DNA from: Kiritimatiellia bacterium
GTDB lineage: Bacteria > Verrucomicrobiota > Kiritimatiellia > RFP12 > UBA1067
DNA: 17,943 bases
Direction: 5' to 3'
NCBI GenBank assembly: GCA_017547265.1
Contig: JAFYQC010000273.1
Location: 1-17,943, forward strand
Shown here: positions 1-6,362 of the stretch, in pieces
How positions within the stretch are numbered: position 1 is the stretch's first letter
Layout of the letters: each line of letters begins with the position of its first letter
Program-made: the position numbers and the translations under genes
The notes under the pieces: generated by a model
Database searches by the model: none
What the model saw: the letters and a program-made list of their open reading frames with translations, nothing else
What the model was told of the DNA's origin: nothing

Positions 1-438
1 CTGGCGATCGTTCCGCGCCGTCACCTTAAGCGTGTTCGCACCGGCCCTGACGGAGCCTTCCGCAAGCGGAACGCTAAAGCCGGTGTAGCCGTAGAATGTG
101 CCCTTGAGCGGCGCACCGCCGTTGACCGAGACCTCGGCCTCGCGGTAGACGCCGTCGAAGACGAGCTCAAGCTCTTTGCCGAGGTCGTCTTTCGAAAGGA
201 GGAACGTGCGGGTGTAGACGCCGACGCCGCCGGGGTAGTATCCGCCCGCGGCCCCGCTCGCGTTTGCCTTGTCCGGCACGCCCTCGACGCTCCAGTCGTG
301 CGGCACGTCGACGATGCGCACCGGCGCACCGTCGAGGCTGAAATTCCAATCTCTGTCGAGCGACACGCGCTCGGACGCGACGGCGACCGCCGTGCAGAAG
401 ACGGCGGCGAACAGGGCGTTTTTCTTAATGGTCGGCAT
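1..438 (-). CDS. Secreted glycoside hydrolase family 2 (beta-galactosidase-like), N-terminal part, runs off the window
   Basis: The minus-strand frame from the ATG at 438 stays open for 146 codons to the window edge. Residues 1-21 form a signal peptide (MPTIKKNALF, hydrophobic core, cleavage about AVA|SE). Next comes the typical start of a GH2 sugar-binding beta-sandwich: a 'W-x-F-x-L-D-G' stretch, then 'VPHDWSVEG', then 'YYPGGVGVYTRTF', then a 'V-x-V-N-G' strand. GH2 enzymes of this kind hydrolyse beta-galactosides or related glycosides, here after export. The catalytic TIM barrel lies outside the window, so substrate and integrity cannot be judged. The gene sits behind a GntR/PBP-like regulator on the same strand, separated by 166 bp with its own candidate promoter and operator, which suggests sugar-responsive control. 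An AGGA about 13 nt before the ATG is a poor Shine-Dalgarno. Family call is confident; exact activity is not. Confidence 0.85.
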   Translation of the reverse strand, partial: MPTIKKNALFAAVFCTAVAVASERVSLDRDWNFSLDGAPVRIVDVPHDWSVEGVPDKANASGAAGGYYPGGVGVYTRTFLLSKDDLGKELELVFDGVYREAEVSVNGGAPLKGTFYGYTGFSVPLAEGSVRAGANTLKVTARNDRQ

Positions 439-520
439 CGTCTGTCTTGTTTCCTATTTCATTATCCAAATCACAGGTCTACAACGAGCGGAGTGCCGAC
501 GCGATTGCGGCCCCCCTCCC

Positions 521-537
521 ATTCCAACGTGTGGAAT
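521..537. promoter_or_regulatory. Palindromic candidate operator in front of the GH2 gene
   Basis: The half-sites ATTCCA and TGGAAT form a perfect 6-bp inverted repeat around a 5-nt centre. A further copy of the half-site with its flank, CATTCCAA, occurs at 520-527 and again at 568-575. The palindrome lies just downstream of the candidate -10 box (546-551) on the minus strand, overlapping the expected transcription start region, where a repressor would block initiation. The neighbouring GntR/PBP-like regulator is the obvious candidate ligand, but that is inference. Confidence 0.4.
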
Positions 538-545
538 TGTATGGT

Positions 546-575
546 ATCATAAAATCACGGTTCAAGTCATTCCAA
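546..575 (-). promoter_or_regulatory. Candidate promoter of the GH2 gene
   Basis: On the minus strand TTGGAA (570-575) and TATGAT (546-551) are separated by 18 bp, an acceptable sigma-70-like arrangement. It would give a leader of roughly 100 nt before the ATG at 438. The -35 box overlaps the second CATTCCAA half-site, and the palindrome at 521-537 lies just downstream, so repressor binding could act on this promoter. Moderately weak match; another start closer to the gene is possible. Confidence 0.35.
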
Positions 576-604
576 AAAACCGGAAACTATGAACTTACGA
601 ATCA

Positions 605-1717
605 TTACAGAAGCTTCATCGCCGGACTTCTCGGCTTGCGCACGCCGGCAAGGCAGTCTTCCGCATAGTCGATGAAGGAAGAGATCGTGCTTTCGAGGTC
701 CGGGCCGTGGAAGCGCACCGGGAAGTCCGTCTTGACCGGACACGGGAAGTTGCAGTGGCAGGAGACGAAGTAGCGCGTTTCCGCGCTGCGCCCCCAGGCC
801 CTCCGGCAGCGCTCGGCAAAAGGCAGCAACATGTTGTCGTCGCCGAGGATGACCGCGTCCGCCGCGCGCCCGGCGTCCGAGCGGAGGAACAAGTCGACGA
901 GCCGGACGAACTGGCTGCGGCTCCAGTGGCTCATGTCGACCTGGTGGAATCCCTGCGGGACGATCTTCGCCCCGCGGCTCGCCGCCAGGCGCGACACGCG
1001 GGAGACGTCGCTGTATTCCGGCGCGTTGGGGCAGAACACGGCGAGACGGGTGCGGTCCTGCCGGACGCAGTCGTCGAAATGGCTCCCGAGGAGCTGGCTG
1101 ACGAACTCCCGGCTGTGCATCTGGAGCGAAACGACGCGGTTTCCCTGCGACAGCACGGTTCGCGCGCCGAAATGCGCCATCGGCACGTCGTCGATGTTCG
1201 TGACGACCTCCATCCCGTGCTCGAACTCGGTGATACCCTGCGCGAACACCCCCGCGTAACGGTGGCGGCGCACGTCTTCCATCATTTCGGCGTACTCCAC
1301 GGAATCCCCGCCGGCGTCGATGACCTCCCGGACCTCGAACCTGACGCCGCGACGCCGCGCAACGCTTTCCGCCGCAGCGCGAAGCGCCGGCGCGAAGTGC
1401 ATAATCCCCGCGTCATCGCCTCGCGAGCGCAGGAGGAGAAGATAGTGGTTCTTGAACGGCAGGTCGCCCGAGACCGTTGTGCCATGTCCCGAGACCGTCT
1501 TGACGAGGCCTTCAGCAATCAGCTCGTCGAATGCAAGCTGGACGGAAAGGTTGGCGAGATCGAACGTCTTCCGGAACCACGAACGGTCCGGAAGCCGGTC
1601 GCCGGGCTTGAGGACCCCAGTCGCAATGCGGCTACGCACCCACTTCAAGACATTCTTGCGCTTCTGCGGCAGCGGTCCCCTCTTGCCCATTCCAGCAACT
1701 CGTATTGCCTTTTGCAT
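605..1717 (-). CDS. GntR-type winged-helix regulator with C-terminal periplasmic-binding-protein-like sensor domain
   Basis: 370 aa. Residues about 15-85 form a GntR winged helix-turn-helix: 'G-V-L-K-P-G-D-R-L-P', then an LSVQLAFDELIAEGLV recognition region, then 'S-G-H-G-T-T-V-S'. Residues about 90-370 have the LacI/PBP1-like pattern of a two-lobed sensor, with FAQGI near the first lobe and VILGDDNMLLP in the second. Such hybrid regulators typically sense a sugar and control nearby glycan-use genes. The flanks fit: the GH2 gene follows on the same strand, and a MATE transporter is divergent. The ATG at 1717 is preferred because a TGG-TATAAT box ends 6 nt upstream of it, implying a leaderless mRNA. 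An internal Met at codon 10 is the alternative start. The ligand is unknown. Confidence 0.8.
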   Translation of the reverse strand: MQKAIRVAGMGKRGPLPQKRKNVLKWVRSRIATGVLKPGDRLPDRSWFRKTFDLANLSVQLAFDELIAEGLVKTVSGHGTTVSGDLPFKNHYLLLLRSRGDDAGIMHFAPALRAAAESVARRRGVRFEVREVIDAGGDSVEYAEMMEDVRRHRYAGVFAQGITEFEHGMEVVTNIDDVPMAHFGARTVLSQGNRVVSLQMHSREFVSQLLGSHFDDCVRQDRTRLAVFCPNAPEYSDVSRVSRLAASRGAKIVPQGFHQVDMSHWSRSQFVRLVDLFLRSDAGRAADAVILGDDNMLLPFAERCRRAWGRSAETRYFVSCHCNFPCPVKTDFPVRFHGPDLESTISSFIDYAEDCLAGVRKPRSPAMKLL

Positions 1718-1723
1718 GCAGCC

Positions 1724-1756
1724 ATTATACCACAGAAACGCAATTTATGCTATACT
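1724..1756. promoter_or_regulatory. Back-to-back extended -10 promoters for the regulator and the divergent MATE gene
   Basis: The 45-bp gap between the two start codons holds two -10 boxes. On the minus strand TGG-TATAAT occupies 1724-1732, with the hexamer ending 6 nt before the regulator ATG. On the plus strand TGC-TATACT occupies 1748-1756, ending 6 nt before the MATE ATG at 1763. With the usual 6-nt distance from hexamer to +1, both mRNAs would start on the A of ATG. No convincing -35 box or Shine-Dalgarno is visible on either side. One bound protein would affect both genes. Confidence 0.6.
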
Positions 1757-1762
1757 TGGCTC

Positions 1763-3127
1763 ATGGCGGGGAAAAGCGCAAACATGTCGGCAACGGATCG
1801 GGAAACGGGGATTTCCGCCATCTTGCGACTATCGCTCCCGCTCGTTGCGTCCGCGTTGATCACGGCGATCAACGGGTTCACGGACAACTTCTTCCTCGCG
1901 CGGCACTCAGAACCGGCGCTCCGCGCGGCCCTTCCCGCGAATGTCTTCGCCGGCTGCGTCACGACCCTCGTCGTCTCTGTCCTCGGCTACTGCGGGACGA
2001 TGTTCGCTAGGGCACACGGCGGGAGGCGCCCTGCACACGCCGTGGCAATCACGGCAAACGGACTCCTCCTCGCCGCCGCAAGCTCGGCCGTCTTCGCCGC
2101 GGCAATCCCGTCGGCCCGGCTTGTGCTCGGACTCTTCGGACACGCCGACGACATCGCCGGGCTCGAATACACCCTTTCGTCCATCGTCCTCGCCGGAGGG
2201 CCGCTTGCGGCCGTCGCTGCCGTCTCAGCGGGGTTCTTCTCAGGACAGGGGCTCACCAAGACCGTCGGCCTTGCGACCTTCCTCGGCGTCTCGGTGAAAA
2301 TCGCCCTGACGCCCGCGCTTGTGTTCGGGATCGGCCCGCTTCCCGAGCTCGGGATCGCGGGCGCGGGCTATTCGTTCATCGTTTCCCAATGCGTCGTCTG
2401 CTCGGTCTACGTCGCGTCGGGCTCGCGCAACCCTCTCGCGCGCCAGGCCGTCCACCACCTGCGGCTCCTCAAGTTTCGTCCGCAGATCGCAGCGGAGATC
2501 CTACGCTTCGGCGGTCCGCTCTGCGGCCGCACGCTCGTGGGATACGGCTCGTTCTTCACGCTCGTCGCGCTCCTCGGGCGCTTGGACGCAGCGCCAGCCG
2601 CCGCAAGTACCGCGATCTTCGCCATCAACTGTCCGTTCAACGCCGTCATCATGGGAACGAGCGAGGGCATCGAGATACTCTGCGGCCGGCGGATGGGAGA
2701 GGGCAACCTATCGGCGGTCGCGAGAACGGTCAAATCGGGATGTTGCCTCGCGGCGGTCCTTTCCATCGCCTACATCGTTGCGCTCGCCCTGTTCGGACAG
2801 ACCGTCCTCGGGTGGTTCCTTTCCGACGAGGCGAAGTTCGACACTTCGGCATTCTACGCCGCCGGACGCGGCGTCGTGGCGATGCTCATGCTCCGAATCA
2901 CGTTCGAGTTCATGCAAAACGTGTTCCAAGCCGCCCTGCGCGGCATTGGCAACACGCGCGCCGTGTTCTACTCCGGCGTCATCGTATCGCTCGCCGCGTG
3001 GATACCCGGCTTCGTCGTGGTGACATACCTCATGCCGACGGCCGCCGCCTACTGGGCGATCATGGTAGCGACGTCCATAGTCGGCGGCGCAACCTGCCTC
3101 ACGTTGCTCGTACGTTCGATGAAGTAG
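1763..3127 (+). CDS. MATE family multidrug/cation antiporter
   Basis: 454 aa, about the normal MATE length, with twelve hydrophobic segments. The first starts near residue 21 (ILRLSLPLVASALITAINGFTDNFFLA). The two-fold repeat of the family is visible in the loop 'GFFSGQGLTKTV' of the first half and 'VFQAALRGIGNTRAVF' of the second. MATE proteins in the inner membrane expel organic cations or other small molecules in exchange for Na+ or H+. The open frame extends far upstream to 707, but that part is antisense to the regulator. The ATG at 1763 is chosen for its extended -10 box 6 nt upstream and because homology begins about 20 residues later. Divergent from the GntR/PBP regulator, which may control it. 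Substrate unknown. Confidence 0.85.
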   Translation: MAGKSANMSATDRETGISAILRLSLPLVASALITAINGFTDNFFLARHSEPALRAALPANVFAGCVTTLVVSVLGYCGTMFARAHGGRRPAHAVAITANGLLLAAASSAVFAAAIPSARLVLGLFGHADDIAGLEYTLSSIVLAGGPLAAVAAVSAGFFSGQGLTKTVGLATFLGVSVKIALTPALVFGIGPLPELGIAGAGYSFIVSQCVVCSVYVASGSRNPLARQAVHHLRLLKFRPQIAAEILRFGGPLCGRTLVGYGSFFTLVALLGRLDAAPAAASTAIFAINCPFNAVIMGTSEGIEILCGRRMGEGNLSAVARTVKSGCCLAAVLSIAYIVALALFGQTVLGWFLSDEAKFDTSAFYAAGRGVVAMLMLRITFEFMQNVFQAALRGIGNTRAVFYSGVIVSLAAWIPGFVVVTYLMPTAAAYWAIMVATSIVGGATCLTLLVRSMK

Positions 3128-3200
3128 CGCTTCTGCTGCAACGAGCGCCTCTTGCGCCCCGAAAAAGACAGATTGCAACGAGCCTAAAGAAGGCGGCTCA

Positions 3201-4529
3201 TCACGCAAGGGATTTCCCAGTCCACTCCTTTGCGTGCCACCGGTGAACCAGAATGCATCCTCGAACATTTTCGTCAAGGGCGAACACGGCCCATGCTCCG
3301 ACAAGCCCAAACCCCATTGGAATGGCGACCACCCAGAACAACCCTACGGCAATCACCCACTGGAAGGTAATCCCGACGACCATGGGGTAGAGGACATCGC
3401 CAGCCGCACGAAGCGTCCAGCAGGCGAAGATTGTACGCATACGCCCGATTTCGAGGACGCAGTCTATCCAGAAAAGAATCGTCCCGAGACGGATGATTTC
3501 GCTGTTTTGGGTCAGGAGCCCTAGCACCCAGGGCCCCACAAGGGCCAGCGCACCGCTGCAACACAGCGAAACCGCAAGGGCTCTGCGATAGAAGAAATTG
3601 CCGAGAATATAGGCGGCCTTGTAGCGACACTGGCCGACGAGGTGCCCGACGAGGATGTCTCCGGCCTGGACTACGCTCACCCCGAACAGATAGGTGAACA
3701 TGACGCTGTTGGCGACGTATGTCCGAGTCGTCAGCGCCTCAGTGGAGATCTGGTTTATGAAGTATATTGTAACGGCTTGGGAAAGGCAGTAGGACATCTC
3801 CTCGCCGATGGCAGGAAGCCCGATCTTGAAAATGCCAGTAAACTCGCGCCAGGGGAAGACCTTGAACCAGACGAGCGGATAACGGCGGATGTGGACTCTT
3901 GTGTGATGAACGAGGAGGATCGCCATCGACACGACTTGGCTCGCCGCAGTCGCCCATGCCGCGCCAACAACGCCAAGCGCAGGACATCCGCAATGCCCGT
4001 ATATCAAGAGGTAGTTGCCGACGACATTGACGATGTTGGCGACCGCAGTGGCGACCATCGGAGACTTGACGCGGTCCACGCTGCGCAAGGACGCGCTGAA
4101 CGTAAAGCCCAGCGCCTGGAAGAACGAAAACGCGCCGGCGATGCGTAGATAAGCGGCCCCTTCCGACATAAGCTCATCTCGAAGCCCCATCATCCGCAGG
4201 ATCGCCTCGGCGTTGAAGTACAGGAACGCGCTCACGACGAAGCCAAGCACGGCATTGAAGATCAAGGCGACGCCGACGACCTGGACGAGTCGCTTGCGAA
4301 GCCCCGCCCCGTGATACTGCGCGCAGACGATCGCGACGCCCGACGCCGCGAAACGGTACACAAGGAACACCAGCATGACGATCTGGCTTGCTAGACCCAC
4401 TGCGGCCACCGCGCCGTCACCGCAGCTCGAGAGCATGAACATGTCGACGAAGCCGACAAGCGCAACAAGGGCAATCTCCATGAAAATGGGGATCGTCAGA
4501 CGCATCAACTGCCGCCTCAAAGGTTCCAT
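3201..4529 (-). CDS. MATE family multidrug/cation antiporter (second copy)
   Basis: 442 aa with about twelve membrane segments. The N-terminus (LRRQLMRLTIPIFMEIALVA) and the following 'V-D-M-F-M-L' with 'A-V-A-A-V-G-L-A-S-Q' are the classic MATE/NorM first and second helices; 'FSASLRSVDRVKSPM' is the repeat loop. It converges with the MATE gene at 1763-3127 across a 73-bp gap. The two proteins look clearly divergent, so this is not a recent duplication. The frame is open to 4637, but that extension overlaps the 3' end of the HipA gene. ATG at 4529 is chosen because TGC-TATACT ends 8 nt upstream and MATE homology starts at once. No Shine-Dalgarno. Substrate unknown. Confidence 0.87.
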   Translation of the reverse strand: MEPLRRQLMRLTIPIFMEIALVALVGFVDMFMLSSCGDGAVAAVGLASQIVMLVFLVYRFAASGVAIVCAQYHGAGLRKRLVQVVGVALIFNAVLGFVVSAFLYFNAEAILRMMGLRDELMSEGAAYLRIAGAFSFFQALGFTFSASLRSVDRVKSPMVATAVANIVNVVGNYLLIYGHCGCPALGVVGAAWATAASQVVSMAILLVHHTRVHIRRYPLVWFKVFPWREFTGIFKIGLPAIGEEMSYCLSQAVTIYFINQISTEALTTRTYVANSVMFTYLFGVSVVQAGDILVGHLVGQCRYKAAYILGNFFYRRALAVSLCCSGALALVGPWVLGLLTQNSEIIRLGTILFWIDCVLEIGRMRTIFACWTLRAAGDVLYPMVVGITFQWVIAVGLFWVVAIPMGFGLVGAWAVFALDENVRGCILVHRWHAKEWTGKSLA

Positions 4530-4537
4530 TTTTATAT

Positions 4538-4546
4538 AGTATAGCA
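4538..4546 (-). promoter_or_regulatory. Extended -10 promoter of the second MATE gene (near-leaderless)
   Basis: TGC-TATACT on the minus strand in the 26-bp gap after the HipA stop codon. The hexamer ends 8 nt before the ATG at 4529, so the transcript should start one or two bases before the start codon. The intervening bases are pure A/T with no Shine-Dalgarno. The promoter allows expression of the MATE gene independent of the hip operon. Confidence 0.55.
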
Positions 4547-4555
4547 AAAGGGCTA

Positions 4556-5842
4556 TTACCGTGCGCAGCCAAGCGTCTTCGCGATTTCGGCGGCGAAGTC
4601 TTCGCGGACTTCCGCCTCGGCGGCGAAGCGCGGCCATTCGCGCACAGCAGAGCGCACCTCGTCCAAGACCGCCCGCGCCTTGCGCTCACGCATGTTGGCG
4701 AACTGCGCACAGGCGAGAATGTCTTCGTCGGTTATGCCGAAGCGCTTGCCGTTAACAGCCATCTGGTGACGGGAAGTCCAGTCGCCCGCCGGGTTGTACG
4801 CATAGCATTCGTCGTAGGCGGGCGCGAGAGTCCATTCACCGGCGCGATCCATTAGGTAGGATATGTTCTTCACGTGGTCGTCGCAGTTCCAGGCGAGCAC
4901 GTTGAACGCCATGCGGCGGAAAAGCTGCTCGTTGGCGCGTGCGTCGTTCACCACGCGGCGGGTGACGCGGAACGCCTGTTCGTAGGAATGCGACACCGGA
5001 TCGTTGAAGTCGAGGTGTGCCATTGCGCCAAGCGTCTGCATGTGAAGCTTGCCGCCGTTCTCGAGACGGTCAAAGCGGCGCGTCATGAAGTGGCGCTTGT
5101 TCCAAAGGCGGCACTCCGACATCTTGATGCCCGCCGCACGAGCCATCAGGTGATAGGCGTATTCAACGCGCCCATACCCCCATTTGTCGTCACCCTCCTT
5201 GTCGCCATTTCCAGTAATGCCGTCGAACTTGATGAGCCAGTAGCCAAAGCCCTCGGGGAGCTTCACCTGCCCAGACCTCACCTCTCCCGTCTCCTCGTTC
5301 CATCCGATGATCGCCTTCGCACGCGCGCCACCCGCCGACGACCCGACCTTGAGGATGGAAGAATATTCGTTCATGCCGGGAATCAAAGCGGCCTTTGCGT
5401 CTTCTCGGATCCGCAGCACTCTGTCTGCAAGCTCCGACAGCGCCTCCACCGTGACGCGTTCGCTCACATCCTCCTTGTCAAGAATCGCCGGGCGGTATTC
5501 CAACGCTCCCATTCCGCGCCGCCCCGCATAGCAGAGCCGATCAATTACGTTGAGATCTTCCGGATTCTTATTTTGCTCTCGCAACCATGCGGCAATGACC
5601 GCATTTCCGAACTTGTCGGGAAGCGAATCAGATAAAAGCCCTGGGAGTCCGTGAAACGACCGTATCGGCAAGTCGGGGAATGAAAAAACAGCGGGAGAAA
5701 GCGGCATTCTGATTGGAGAGAGTTCAACACCCATGCCGCGAAACGCATCAGTGTACTGAAACGCCGCGATAGGATTTCCATCCTGAAGCGAAACAGTTCC
5801 AACATGTGTTCCCCACAAATAGACATCGGCGGCATTGTGCAT
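4556..5842 (-). CDS. hipA: HipA-type serine/threonine kinase toxin
   Basis: 428 aa, close to E. coli HipA (440). The HipA N-terminal domain spans about 1-115, with YLWGTHVGTV and 'GLPGLLSDSLPDKFGN'. The kinase core follows: a glycine-rich P-loop-like segment VGSSAGGARAK at about 166-176 and the catalytic/metal cluster 'NCDDHVKN' (D321, D322, H323, N326) followed by 'PAYDE' at 341-345. All key residues appear intact, so it is likely active. HipA of E. coli phosphorylates glutamyl-tRNA synthetase; relatives target other aminoacyl-tRNA synthetases or unknown proteins, so the target here is open. It lies 9-15 nt after the HipB gene. ATG at 5842 is chosen over the in-frame ATG at 5848 because GGGGAGG ends 6 nt before 5842 but abuts 5848. 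Confidence 0.85.
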   Translation of the reverse strand: MHNAADVYLWGTHVGTVSLQDGNPIAAFQYTDAFRGMGVELSPIRMPLSPAVFSFPDLPIRSFHGLPGLLSDSLPDKFGNAVIAAWLREQNKNPEDLNVIDRLCYAGRRGMGALEYRPAILDKEDVSERVTVEALSELADRVLRIREDAKAALIPGMNEYSSILKVGSSAGGARAKAIIGWNEETGEVRSGQVKLPEGFGYWLIKFDGITGNGDKEGDDKWGYGRVEYAYHLMARAAGIKMSECRLWNKRHFMTRRFDRLENGGKLHMQTLGAMAHLDFNDPVSHSYEQAFRVTRRVVNDARANEQLFRRMAFNVLAWNCDDHVKNISYLMDRAGEWTLAPAYDECYAYNPAGDWTSRHQMAVNGKRFGITDEDILACAQFANMRERKARAVLDEVRSAVREWPRFAAEAEVREDFAAEIAKTLGCAR

Positions 5843-5848
5843 TTTCAT

Positions 5849-5855
5849 CCTCCCC
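5849..5855 (-). promoter_or_regulatory. Strong Shine-Dalgarno deciding the hipA start
   Basis: GGGGAGG on the minus strand between the hipB stop codon and hipA. It touches the first possible ATG (5848) but sits 6 nt from the second (5842), which is the workable distance. A strong independent ribosome site for the toxin, in an operon whose antitoxin gene lacks one, is worth noting. Confidence 0.6.
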
Positions 5856-5857
5856 TT

Positions 5858-6220
5858 CTATGCGATTGGCACTCCATCACCCCATACACTATTAGTCGAA
5901 CTGCGACGTGCACGAATACGCTTTGGCACTGCCGCGTTCGATTCTTTTTCCAAGGCGGCAAGTTGAATTGGCGTCAACGTTGGTTTAGGCAACACAACAG
6001 ACATCCTGTTTAGAATGTTCAAGCTACGCAAAATAGCAAGAAACGATTCCAACCGAATGCCTCCGGCACCATTTTCCAAACGAGAGAGCGCATAACGCGA
6101 AATACCCGCCCGTTCAGCAAGTTCTTCTTGCTTTATCCGCGAAGATCGGCGAAGAAATGCTATTCTTTGCCCAACTTCTTGCAACAAAGCATTGTCATTC
6201 AGATCTTCAAGTATGTCCAT
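5858..6220 (-). CDS. hipB: HipB-type XRE-family antitoxin/repressor
   Basis: 120 aa. Residues about 16-72 form an XRE helix-turn-helix: 'GQRIAFLRRSSRIKQEELAE', then 'A-G-I-S-R-Y-A-L-S-R-L-E-N-G', then 'IRLESFLAILRSLNI'. A basic, probably unstructured tail (KRIRARRSSTNS) ends the protein; in HipB the C-terminal tail contacts and stabilises HipA or serves as a protease target. Position immediately upstream of the HipA gene, same strand, supports an antitoxin that neutralises the kinase and represses the operon. No Shine-Dalgarno precedes the ATG. Two similar AT-rich sites lie between promoter and start codon. GC content is visibly lower than in mutS next door, in keeping with an acquired module. 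Confidence 0.82.
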   Translation of the reverse strand: MDILEDLNDNALLQEVGQRIAFLRRSSRIKQEELAERAGISRYALSRLENGAGGIRLESFLAILRSLNILNRMSVVLPKPTLTPIQLAALEKESNAAVPKRIRARRSSTNSVWGDGVPIA

Positions 6221-6221
6221 A

Positions 6222-6280
6222 GTGTCACATTTTTACAGCACTATATGGGTATAGCGCCTCTTGTGTAACATATTTGTGAC
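6222..6280. promoter_or_regulatory. Paired candidate operators of the hipBA operon
   Basis: Two similar sites share the pattern GTGT-n-ACAT-n-TTT: 6222-6238, next to the hipB ATG, and 6263-6280, covering the predicted transcription start. The second is itself a near-palindrome (GTaACA ... TGTGAC). A further inverted repeat ATAGTG/CACTAT occupies 6219-6224 and 6239-6244. The placement fits autorepression by HipB, alone or with HipA. The sequence differs from the TATCC-N8-GGATA operator of E. coli hipBA, so the assignment rests on position and repetition only. Confidence 0.45.
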
Positions 6281-6282
6281 GA

Positions 6283-6312
6283 ATTATATCATAACCCGCA
6301 CCCACCTTGCAA
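6283..6312 (-). promoter_or_regulatory. hipBA promoter
   Basis: On the minus strand TTGCAA (6307-6312), an 18-bp spacer and TGA-TATAAT (6283-6291, an extended -10) make a good sigma-70-type promoter. The predicted start, near 6276, falls inside the second candidate operator. The leader to the hipB ATG is about 56 nt. The promoter sits in the 142-bp gap after the mutS stop codon, so the toxin-antitoxin pair need not depend on readthrough. Confidence 0.6.
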
Positions 6313-6362
6313 TAGGGGGTGTGCAATTTCTTCAATATGCGTATTCTCCTGCCCTTGCGACG

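Noticed and set aside
707..1762. Long plus-strand extension of the first MATE gene.
   Set aside because: It is antisense to the GntR/PBP regulator, has no MATE homology, and arises from strong third-position GC bias keeping the opposite frame open.
3128..3200. Terminator between the convergent MATE genes; TGCAACGAGC appears twice (3137-3146, 3174-3183).
   Set aside because: No stable hairpin with a T-run is visible, and a 10-bp direct repeat alone supports no function.
4530..4637. N-terminal extension of the second MATE gene.
   Set aside because: It overlaps the HipA C-terminus, lacks transporter similarity, and includes the promoter-like box at 4538-4546.
6306..6345. Possible terminator after mutS (GCAC/GTGC-type hairpin on the minus strand).
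   Set aside because: The stem is short and bulged and no T-run follows; the bases also serve the hipBA promoter.
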